Assembly: GCA_949127705.1 (NCBI GenBank)
Contig: CASBQJ010000547.1
Coordinates: 1 to 22,024 of the forward strand
From: Synechococcales cyanobacterium PMM_0085
GTDB taxonomy: Bacteria; Cyanobacteriota; Cyanobacteriia; Elainellales; Elainellaceae
Length of the DNA: 22,024 nucleotides
Reading direction: 5' to 3'
Shown here in pieces: positions 15,264 to 22,024 of this stretch. A program made the position numbers and the translations under genes. Each line of letters opens with the position of its first letter. Within the stretch, counting starts at the first letter, position 1. The notes under the pieces were generated by a model that had not been told where the DNA came from, ran no database searches, and saw nothing but the letters and a program-made list of their open reading frames with translations.

Positions 15264-18200
15264 ATGCTGTCGGAACAACAACAGCGGATCATGGGGTACT
15301 TCATTGAGGAGGCAAAAGACCACCTCAATACCATTGAGCAGGGGTTGCTGAATCTGCAAGGCACCATCGAAGATCCGGATCTAGCCAGTGAAATGTTTCG
15401 CGCGGCGCACTCGGTTAAGGGCGGGGCGGCGATGCTGGGATTGACCAGCATTCAAACGGCATCGCACCGATTAGAAGACTACTTCAAAGTTCTCAAAGAA
15501 TGCTCGATCAAGGTAGACCAGCGCTTAGAAACGCTGCTGCTTGATGTGTTTGATGCCTTAAAGGAACTCCTGGAGCAGCTTCAGGGACCATTTGGGTTGA
15601 CAGACGAAAAGGCGGCCGAGGTCATGGCAGGGGTACAGCCTACTTTTGTCGATCTAAACAGCCATCTGGGGGCATTAGTCGCGCAGTCTGGTGTCACACC
15701 TCCCGACGATGTAGAGCTAACGGTTATTCCGATTCCCGCTGTTGTCACGGCGGCTCAGCCCACAGTTCAACCGATAGTATCTGAAGAGAGTGCGCTTCAG
15801 CTAATTTTCCAAAGCGATGTGCCCGCTCGTCTGCGGGAAATGTTGCAGCTCTTTAAGCAGGGAGATACCGTAGGCACTCGTGAACGTCTACAGAATTTGT
15901 GTCGCTCGCTAAACCAGCTGGGTCAGCAGTTTGAGATCCAGGGTTGGGGCGATCTATTAGACTTGGCAGAACGAGCGATCGCCTATGCCGATAACTCATT
16001 TCGAACCCTGGCTCCGGTCGTCATTCGAGATATTAAACAGGCTCAAGAAAGCGTGCTGGCAAGTCGCTCGGGCGACATCGCCGCCAGTAACGCCCTCCTC
16101 GCTCTATTGCCGCCGCTAGACGACTTCTTCCCCGATCTAGATCTGAGTGCTGATCTGTTGTTTGAGAACATCGCCACAGCGCCGGATGCGAATCGGATAG
16201 ACCTAGAGCAGCCCGTAGAGCAATTGCTAGTTGATGTAACCGATTTGTCGGCGATCGCAGCCCCCGAATCTACAGCAGATATCAGCTGGCTCAGTGAAAG
16301 TACCGTTAGCCAAGACCTTGAGACTGTGCCGCCCGTTGCCCAGTCACCGGCGTTTGAGCCAGATGAGTTGGCTCAATCCACGAGCGTTCCTGAACGCTTA
16401 GACTTAGACTTTACGCCGATGTCGGGCTTGCCAGATCTAGGCCGTAACGGCTCAGAAATGGGGATGGCAGAACTCAACAGCTTGGCCGATTTATTTGAAA
16501 GCGATACGCCAGACATGGCCATATCCTGGCAAGAAGAGGAAATTCTAATTGATGCTGAGACTGGATTGCCTGAACCCTTAGAGTTCAGTAATGTCAGCGA
16601 CTTTTCGGATTTGCTGTTTGGGCAAGATGAGGTGAATGACCTAGAGTTGCGCTTGCCCAATCTAGCAGAGGAAGAGGAGGATCTCTCTGGGTTATTAAAT
16701 AATGCCGAGGGTGCGATGCGGCGAGAGAGTTTAAGCGTTAACCCCTTTGATTTAGCTTCTGGCGACCTAGACCTCGATCCGAGTGATCTAGACCTGGCAA
16801 GTGATCTAGACCTGGCAAGTGATCTAGACCTGGAACTGATTGATTTCGATGCGGCTGAATCTAGCTCTGCGGCAGAGCTATTTTTTGCTGACCCAGTGGC
16901 CGAAGTACCTGGAGCGGACGCAGAACCTGGAGCGGAATTAGCAGGACTCGGAGACTTTTTTGCAGAGGTGAATGCCGAGGCTTCAGCCACCGTTCTGCCA
17001 GACCACGATGAATCTTTAGAATCTCTCTTTGACTTAGAGGCATTGCCGTCCGATTCGGCCTCAGAACTGACAGTAGATCACGACCTGGGCAATTTTGCAG
17101 ATGCTTTTCCTGATTTTGAATCTGATTTTGAATCTCCCCCTGAAGCTGCTGCTGAGTCCGATGGCGATCGCCTATTCCTTACCGATTTATCCGTTGAATC
17201 AGAAGTAGAAAACCTGACTGCCCCACAAGAATCGCTGCCAGCAGATCCGTTCACCTTTGATCCCGATTTCTCTGATACAGGGTTGACTGAATCAACGTCT
17301 GCGCCAAGCTCTTGGATGGATGCCCTAGACAGCGAAGAGGGTCTAGCATCTTTGCCTGCTGCTCCTTCCCTTTGGGATAGGGCAGATAGCGACGATGTGA
17401 CAGCTGACCTATGGGATGATCCTACAGCGGCGGTGAATTACCCTGCCATTGTTGATCCCCCCGAGCGGTTGATCCCTCCCGCCGCAGATTCCTTTGCAGA
17501 CGCCTTTACCTTCGAAGCGCCCACAGTCGAGCCTGTAGACGCTTATGAAGAGCTGCTCATAGAAGAGCTGCCTATAGAAGAGCTACAGATTCCTGCTGAT
17601 TTTGCAGCTGATGGGGCACCGGGCGATCCGTTTGCTATGACTGAAGGCTTGGATGCATTCTGGACAGACGATTTAGACGATTTATCTTTATCTGAACCCA
17701 TGCCATTGGAGCCGGAGGGATCTGAACCGTCATCTGAGCTGTTCATGTTCGACGAGTCTAGTCTCGTTGATCTAGAACAAATTGACCTAGAACAAATTGA
17801 CCTAGAACAAATTGATCTAGAGCAACTCACGTCAGATCCGGCTCCAGATCCCTTTGATCTAGACTTTAGTGCTGGGTTTGGGGAAGCCCTGTTGGGGTTT
17901 GAAGACGTTGACCCAGATGGATCTGAGGCAGATTTCTCTAGCGCTATCGATAGCGTCGAGAGTAGTTCCGCTCCCGACGCAGAGGCATTTGACCTAGATG
18001 CTGAATTAGCAAATGGGTTCCCGGGGGATGCCTCTGCCAATCTAGAAACAGATGAATTGTTTGGTGAGATAGATGACTTACTTGCGGTAGGTGCCAGTTC
18101 AGAGGGAAACCTATCAGAGGCGATCGCCCAATCGGATGACGACTTTCTCGACTTCTCAGACTTTCTGTCTACAGATAGCCCAGTCAGCGATCTGACCGCT

Positions 18201-20915
18201 CCAATCCTGCCACCGCTAACGACATCATCTGCTGCATCTGACGAGACTGAGGCAGCAGATACCGATGCCTTTGCCGAATTAGACGACTTGATCAGTCAAG
18301 ACCTCTTCACCCAGTCTGACTCCTCAAGCCAGTCCAGCGGAGACGATGATTTTGCCGAGCTGGAAGCCTTCCTGAATAACGAAAATAATGAATCTCAGGC
18401 GGATGACCCCTTTACTAGCTCTTTCGGTCAGGCAACCGAACCTCAAGCGATCGCCCCAGATTGGCCTGCTGCCAATGTTGCGACCACAACGTTTGCCGCC
18501 GATGCCTTTTTAACCGAACCCTTGTTTGCAGAAGAGGATGCCGAACTCAATCCGTCGTTGAGTGGTTTCCCAGACGAACCGAGTTCAGGAAATGCGGCTC
18601 CTGGTTTTGAGAATTTTGCCGATTTAGACCTAGCGCTGGATCTAGACGGGAGCTTTGAGGTGGATGTCGTGCCTCAGTCCGACTTTTCTCAGTCCGACTT
18701 TTCTCAGTCCGACTTTTCTCAGTCCGACTTTGCCGATGAGATGAATGACTTCTCTGACCTGGAAGCACTGCTGGGCGATGAATTTCAGCCAGAACAGCCG
18801 ACCTCGCCTCCTGTCATTGAACCCGTGAACGAGTTTGAAGATCTAGAGCGGCTGCTGGAGAACGCTGATCAAACTCTTGGTGGGCCACCCACAGTCAGAG
18901 GGGTGCGCAACTCGGGTGCAGGTACCAACCGTCGGCCCAATCGCCGCAGCCCAACTCCCTTGGCCGATCAAACGATGCGGGTATCTGTGAAGAACCTGGA
19001 TGGTTTGAATAATCTGGTGGGAGAATTAGTGGTCAACCGCAACAGCTTGGAGCAGGCGGAGGAGCGCTTACGCCAGTTCTTAGATAATTTGCTGCATCAG
19101 GTGCAACAGCTCAGCGACGTGGGCCAGCGGATGCGCGATTTGTATGAGCGATCGCTCTTAGAAAGCTCCTTGCTCTCTAACCGTAAGAGCTACCAAATTT
19201 CGTCTTCTACAAACAACAGTCCGGCGATCGCCCCTGGAAATCACGCCACAGGTATGAGCTTTGACGCCTTAGAGATGGATCGATTCACCGGATTCCACAC
19301 CCTTTCTCAAGAAATGATCGAGCTGATCGTCCGGGTGCGCGAATCGTCATCTGACATCGAGTTTGTCGTAGAAGAAACCGATCAAATTACCCGCAACTTC
19401 CGGCAAATTACTACCCAGCTACAAGAAGGGCTAACCCGTGCTCGGATGGTACCGTTTGCCCAAACAGCCGATCGCCTACCCCGCGCCGTTCGCGATATCT
19501 CTGTGCGGTGTGGCAAGCAGGCCGAACTGATTGTTGAAGGGCGCGAAACCCTAATCGACAAGATGATTTTGGAGCAGCTTTATGACCCAATGACTCATTT
19601 AGTCAACAATGCGATTTCCCACGGCATTGAGTCTCCCGAACAGCGGGCAGCGATGGGCAAGCCAGCGATGGGGCGAATCACCGTTCGCACTTTCCACCAA
19701 GGAAACCAGACGGTGATATCGGTGAGCGACGATGGAGCAGGAATTGACCCTGACTACGTGAAAGTTAAAGCGCTGGAGAAGGGGCTAATTACACCTGAAG
19801 AAGCCCGCACGATGACCCGGTTAGATGTGTATGACTTATTATTCCACCACGGCTTTAGCACCCGTGACAAGGCCGATGACCTATCCGGACGCGGTGTCGG
19901 CATGGACGTGGTGCGCACCAGCCTGAATGAGATTCGAGGGGTCGTCAACATTGATTCATCGGTGGGTCGAGGTACCACCTTTACTATCCGCCTGCCGCTC
20001 ACGCTCAGCATCTCTAAGGCGCTGTCCTGCATTAGCAACCGCTCCCGCATTGCCTTCCCGATGGATGGGGTGGAAGATATGCTAGACGTGCCGCGCGATC
20101 GCATTCAAACCAACGAGGAAGGGCAGTCCTGCATTCAGTGGCGCGACCAACTGCTGCCATTTCAGCCGCTTTCAGACTTACTAAAGCATGGCCGTAGTCT
20201 GGGGCGAGGTAGCGTATACGGCGGCAATCAGGAAGAAGACATTGTTTCTGTAGTAGTGCTGCGCAGTAATGCCGGTAGCTACATGGCTCTGCAAGTAGAC
20301 CAAGTATTGGGTGAGCAAGAAATTGTAATTAAGCAGCTCGAAGGACCCGTGCCCAAACCCTTAGGAATTGCCGGGGCAACCGTGTTGGGGGATGGGCGGA
20401 TTATGCCAATTGCCGATGTGCTAGAGCTAATTGACCTATCACTGGGTCGAATCCGACGAGAAGGCAACAGCCTGTTGTGGGATAAGAGTGGCGATGAAGT
20501 TCCGGCTGAACCCGCTGTGGTCAAGACTGACCCAACGGTACTGATTGTGGACGACTCGATTACAGTACGAGAGCTGCTCTCCATGACCTTTGCCAAAATC
20601 GGCTTCCGGGTAGAACAAGCCCGCGATGGCCAAGAAGCTTGGGAGAAGCTGCGTTCTGGGCTACCCTGCGATATCGTCTTTTGTGACATTGAGATGCCCC
20701 GAATGGATGGGCTAGAGCTGCTCTCTCGTTTGCAAAAAGACCCGACGCTGAACCAAATCCCGATCGCCATGCTGACGTCGAGAGGAGCCGATCGCCATCG
20801 TCAAATGGCCGTGCAGCTGGGTGCAAAGGGTTACTTTACCAAACCATATTTAGAAGAAGCGCTTCTAGATGCCGCTCAGCGGATGCTCAAAGGCGAAGTG
20901 CTTGTGAGCAACTAA
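15264..20915 (+). CDS. hmpE: CheA-type hybrid histidine kinase HmpE with giant linker
   Basis: 1883-residue hybrid kinase of the PilL/PixL kind. An HPt domain (residues 1-110) carries phosphorylatable His49 in FRAAHSVKGGAAMLG. Residues about 180-275 form a helical segment that may be a second, His-less HPt-like domain. Residues about 280-1230 are acidic and apparently disordered, with three short tandem repeats (about 507-524, 835-854, 1138-1157). The kinase core follows: dimerisation helices from about 1237, N box around Asn1448-Asn1449 (THLVNNAISHGIE), then DDGAGID, GRGVGMDVV and GRGTTF. A CheW-like domain spans about 1590-1740. The C-terminal receiver (from about 1757) has VDDS, Asp1808 (FCDIEMPRMDG), MLTSRG and FTKPY. 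It should phosphorylate HmpA, HmpB and its own receiver. AGAGGGA 7 bases upstream supports the start. Confidence 0.93.
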   Translation: MLSEQQQRIMGYFIEEAKDHLNTIEQGLLNLQGTIEDPDLASEMFRAAHSVKGGAAMLGLTSIQTASHRLEDYFKVLKECSIKVDQRLETLLLDVFDALKELLEQLQGPFGLTDEKAAEVMAGVQPTFVDLNSHLGALVAQSGVTPPDDVELTVIPIPAVVTAAQPTVQPIVSEESALQLIFQSDVPARLREMLQLFKQGDTVGTRERLQNLCRSLNQLGQQFEIQGWGDLLDLAERAIAYADNSFRTLAPVVIRDIKQAQESVLASRSGDIAASNALLALLPPLDDFFPDLDLSADLLFENIATAPDANRIDLEQPVEQLLVDVTDLSAIAAPESTADISWLSESTVSQDLETVPPVAQSPAFEPDELAQSTSVPERLDLDFTPMSGLPDLGRNGSEMGMAELNSLADLFESDTPDMAISWQEEEILIDAETGLPEPLEFSNVSDFSDLLFGQDEVNDLELRLPNLAEEEEDLSGLLNNAEGAMRRESLSVNPFDLASGDLDLDPSDLDLASDLDLASDLDLELIDFDAAESSSAAELFFADPVAEVPGADAEPGAELAGLGDFFAEVNAEASATVLPDHDESLESLFDLEALPSDSASELTVDHDLGNFADAFPDFESDFESPPEAAAESDGDRLFLTDLSVESEVENLTAPQESLPADPFTFDPDFSDTGLTESTSAPSSWMDALDSEEGLASLPAAPSLWDRADSDDVTADLWDDPTAAVNYPAIVDPPERLIPPAADSFADAFTFEAPTVEPVDAYEELLIEELPIEELQIPADFAADGAPGDPFAMTEGLDAFWTDDLDDLSLSEPMPLEPEGSEPSSELFMFDESSLVDLEQIDLEQIDLEQIDLEQLTSDPAPDPFDLDFSAGFGEALLGFEDVDPDGSEADFSSAIDSVESSSAPDAEAFDLDAELANGFPGDASANLETDELFGEIDDLLAVGASSEGNLSEAIAQSDDDFLDFSDFLSTDSPVSDLTAPILPPLTTSSAASDETEAADTDAFAELDDLISQDLFTQSDSSSQSSGDDDFAELEAFLNNENNESQADDPFTSSFGQATEPQAIAPDWPAANVATTTFAADAFLTEPLFAEEDAELNPSLSGFPDEPSSGNAAPGFENFADLDLALDLDGSFEVDVVPQSDFSQSDFSQSDFSQSDFADEMNDFSDLEALLGDEFQPEQPTSPPVIEPVNEFEDLERLLENADQTLGGPPTVRGVRNSGAGTNRRPNRRSPTPLADQTMRVSVKNLDGLNNLVGELVVNRNSLEQAEERLRQFLDNLLHQVQQLSDVGQRMRDLYERSLLESSLLSNRKSYQISSSTNNSPAIAPGNHATGMSFDALEMDRFTGFHTLSQEMIELIVRVRESSSDIEFVVEETDQITRNFRQITTQLQEGLTRARMVPFAQTADRLPRAVRDISVRCGKQAELIVEGRETLIDKMILEQLYDPMTHLVNNAISHGIESPEQRAAMGKPAMGRITVRTFHQGNQTVISVSDDGAGIDPDYVKVKALEKGLITPEEARTMTRLDVYDLLFHHGFSTRDKADDLSGRGVGMDVVRTSLNEIRGVVNIDSSVGRGTTFTIRLPLTLSISKALSCISNRSRIAFPMDGVEDMLDVPRDRIQTNEEGQSCIQWRDQLLPFQPLSDLLKHGRSLGRGSVYGGNQEEDIVSVVVLRSNAGSYMALQVDQVLGEQEIVIKQLEGPVPKPLGIAGATVLGDGRIMPIADVLELIDLSLGRIRREGNSLLWDKSGDEVPAEPAVVKTDPTVLIVDDSITVRELLSMTFAKIGFRVEQARDGQEAWEKLRSGLPCDIVFCDIEMPRMDGLELLSRLQKDPTLNQIPIAMLTSRGADRHRQMAVQLGAKGYFTKPYLEEALLDAAQRMLKGEVLVSN
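16783..16834 (+). repeat. In-frame 18-bp tandem repeat in hmpE
   Basis: GTGATCTAGACCTGGCAA is repeated at 16783-16800 and 16801-16818, with most of a third copy to 16834. It encodes a repeated SDLDLA in the HmpE linker. The multiple-of-three unit keeps the frame open. Confidence 0.92.
17766..17825 (+). repeat. In-frame 15-bp tandem repeat in hmpE
   Basis: Four successive 15-bp units, two of them identical (ATTGACCTAGAACAA), span 17766-17825 and encode repeated (V/I)DLEQ, about residues 835-854. Differences between the outer and inner copies are mostly at third codon positions. Confidence 0.93.
18675..18734 (+). repeat. In-frame 15-bp tandem repeat (QSDFS) in hmpE
   Basis: CAGTCCGACTTTTCT occurs three times without change (18675-18719), and a fourth unit differs only at its end (18720-18734). 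Together they encode QSDFS-type repeats at residues 1138-1157. Identity at the DNA level points to recent slippage. Confidence 0.95.
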
Positions 20916-20943
20916 TTGATGCAATGGCAAATTATGGCGGCGG

Positions 20944-21060
20944 CTATGCGTTGAACGCACGAAAAAAGCGATCGCCTGCTTCAAGGCTATTTTCGGCAAA
21001 GTAGTCAGCAATTTCGTTGAGATCTCGACTGGCGAGAATGTTGATAACGTAGCGACTCAT
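20944..21060 (-). pseudogene. Truncated ParE/RelE-type toxin gene
   Basis: A 38-residue frame starting at the ATG at 21060, two bases after the antitoxin stop: MSRYVINILASRDLNEIADY then FAENSLEAGDRFFRAFNA and TAG. This matches the beginning of ParE-like toxins (SRDLNEIADYF then AGDRFF), which are normally about 90-100 residues. The remaining two thirds, including the strands that carry the active surface, are absent, and the hmpE stop lies only 28 bases beyond. It is therefore most likely a remnant cut by deletion or rearrangement and not a working toxin. A short peptide could still be made and bind the antitoxin. Confidence 0.75.
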
Positions 21061-21062
21061 GC

Positions 21063-21323
21063 TTATGCCTGATTCGCTTGCTGGAATCGCTCTAGGGTTT
21101 GGTTTACAAATGTCTCACCATCGACTGGAAGGGTGTGGGCTGATACTGCAATAGCAGCGTCAATTTTTGTTCGAACTTCCTCAACCCATTCTGCATCGGC
21201 GCGATCGTACTCATCCAGCAGTTGTAAAGCCATTTCAAGCACTGCTTCTACAGAGTGGTACTTACCAGACTGAAGTTTGGTCTGAATCAGGCGTTCTTGA
21301 TCGGGAGTGAGACTGATGCTCAT
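21063..21323 (-). CDS. ParD-like antitoxin
   Basis: 86-residue protein starting MSISLTPDQERLIQTKLQSG and continuing KYHSVEAVLEMALQLLDEYD. The pattern of a short N-terminal strand followed by two helices is that of the ParD/CopG ribbon-helix-helix antitoxins. The N-terminal part would dimerise and bind DNA; the C-terminal part (about 45-86) would wrap the toxin. The gene is intact and overlaps neither neighbour; its stop is 2 bases before the ParE-like start, the usual antitoxin-toxin operon order. The toxin is truncated, so this is an orphan or solitary antitoxin. A small inverted repeat 20 bases upstream may be its operator. The ribosome binding site is weak. Confidence 0.85.
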   Translation of the reverse strand: MSISLTPDQERLIQTKLQSGKYHSVEAVLEMALQLLDEYDRADAEWVEEVRTKIDAAIAVSAHTLPVDGETFVNQTLERFQQANQA

Positions 21324-21342
21324 AAGATTCTCTGCTCAATCT

Positions 21343-21360
21343 GCTTACTATAATTTAAGC
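21343..21360. promoter_or_regulatory. Possible operator of the antitoxin gene
   Basis: GCTTA, eight A/T-rich bases, then TAAGC, ending 20 bases before the antitoxin start. Ribbon-helix-helix antitoxins usually repress their own operon through such inverted repeats over the promoter. The arms are only 5 bases long, so it could be chance. Confidence 0.3.
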
Positions 21361-21421
21361 GTAGTTTAACTGGCCATATTGGGGCGTTCCTATACAGCGC
21401 GAACGTTAGCCCTCGCCTGCA

Positions 21422-22024
21422 TCATAGCAATCCTCGTTTTTTTAACTTGGCTATAGCATCTTCAGCAGCCTGTTTTTCTGCATCCTTCTTACTACGACCT
21501 TTCCCTTCACCGTAGAGTTTGCCATCCACGTGAACTCTAGAAACAAACTCTGGAGCATGATCTACTCCACCTATTTTTTCTGTGACATACTTCGGAGGAG
21601 TCGTTGCCCCATTTGCTTGGGCGAGTTCCTGAAACTTATTTTTTGAGTCTATATTTGAGCGAATTACCATAACGCCTTCAGGCACAGAGGCAAATAGTTG
21701 TTCTACTAAAGAACGCAGTGCTTCAATGTCTCGTTTTTTATCTAGATAGTAAGCCCCGATGACGGCTTCAAACGTGCTGCTAAGAAGATTTGGATTTTGA
21801 TAACCACCCTCACGGATTGCACCTTGACCTAATCGCATTCTGAAATCTAATCCAACTTCAATCGCAAATCTAGCTAGTTGTTTTTCATCTACAAGTGCGG
21901 CTCGTCGTCGTGTCATTTCATCTTCTCCCATTTCAGGATGTACCTGATAGAGGTATTCACCACTGATGAAATTGAGAATTGCATCACCCAGAAATTCCAG
22001 CCGCTCGTTATCTCCACCTTCCCC
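21422..22024 (-). CDS. rnc: Ribonuclease III, 5' end cut by window edge
   Basis: Double-strand-specific endoribonuclease used in rRNA and mRNA processing. The frame is open from base 22024 to the TGA at 21422-21424 (200 residues visible), lacking perhaps the first 20-40 residues. The first residues read GEGGDNERLEFLGDAILNFI and contain the RNase III signature NERLEFLGDA, with catalytic Glu and Asp. The second acidic site is in LLSSTFEAVIGAYYLD. The double-stranded RNA-binding domain fills the C-terminus (KNKFQELAQANGATTPPKY, then YGEGKGRSKKDAEKQAAEDA). An ATG at 21931 is inside the catalytic domain and is not the start. Domain order and length fit a full RNase III rather than mini-III, which lacks the binding domain. 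Cyanobacteria often carry more than one copy. Confidence 0.95.
   Translation of the reverse strand, partial: GEGGDNERLEFLGDAILNFISGEYLYQVHPEMGEDEMTRRRAALVDEKQLARFAIEVGLDFRMRLGQGAIREGGYQNPNLLSSTFEAVIGAYYLDKKRDIEALRSLVEQLFASVPEGVMVIRSNIDSKNKFQELAQANGATTPPKYVTEKIGGVDHAPEFVSRVHVDGKLYGEGKGRSKKDAEKQAAEDAIAKLKKRGLL

Noticed and set aside
17543..18040. Minus-strand Ser-rich frames in the hmpE linker (also 16373-16990)
   Set aside because: Antisense of the Asp/Glu/Leu-rich linker codons; serine and arginine runs arise from complementing GAT/TCT codons. No ribosome binding site or domain.

Overview
The window comes from a cyanobacterium, almost certainly filamentous and gliding-motile. Support: the HIP1 octamer GCGATCGC recurs more than 20 times in 22 kb; the sulfolipid genes sqdB and sqdX are present; and there is a complete hmp (hormogonium/pilus chemotaxis-like) locus with hmpF, a gene known mainly from filamentous cyanobacteria. 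No mobile-element ORF, CRISPR array, tRNA or rRNA was seen.

Left third (1-5.6 kb, all minus strand) is metabolic. It holds the 5' part of an argininosuccinate synthase gene (argG, running off the left edge), the two-gene sulfolipid set sqdB-sqdX, and ilvD (dihydroxy-acid dehydratase). The gaps carry short tandem repeats (2321-2392), a perfect 28-bp palindrome (3829-3856) and hairpins next to the argG and ilvD 5' ends. A plus-strand gene for a pentapeptide-repeat protein follows (5954-6817). It has 52 uninterrupted pentapeptides, equivalent to 13 beta-helix coils.

Middle and right (6.9-20.9 kb) is the hmp locus. hmpF (minus; coiled-coil pilus motility protein) is divergent from hmpA-hmpB-hmpC-hmpD-hmpE (plus), with 1.18 kb of repeat-rich DNA between them. 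HmpA is a PatA-type response regulator, HmpB a single-domain receiver, HmpC a CheW adaptor, HmpD a TPR/membrane/HAMP/MCP transducer, and HmpE a giant CheA-type hybrid kinase of 1883 residues. By homology with the Nostoc hmp and Synechocystis pil/tax3 systems, HmpD signals through HmpC to HmpE. HmpE then phosphorylates receivers in HmpA, HmpB and its own C-terminus to control type IV pilus motility. The feature most worth a second look is the roughly 900-residue acidic disordered linker of HmpE. It has three slippage-type in-frame repeats and at least five copies of a short motif F-x-[DE]-[LI]-[DE]-x-[LF]-[LI]. A compositionally similar acidic region sits in HmpD.

Right end (minus strand): a parD-like antitoxin gene intact beside a parE-like toxin gene that stops after 38 codons, then RNase III (rnc), whose 5' end is cut by the window edge.

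The core systems are all known families. The novelty candidates are the multivalent linker in HmpE, the 13-bp repeat array abutting the hmpF ribosome binding site, the toxin-less antitoxin, and the repeat-rich intergenic regions.
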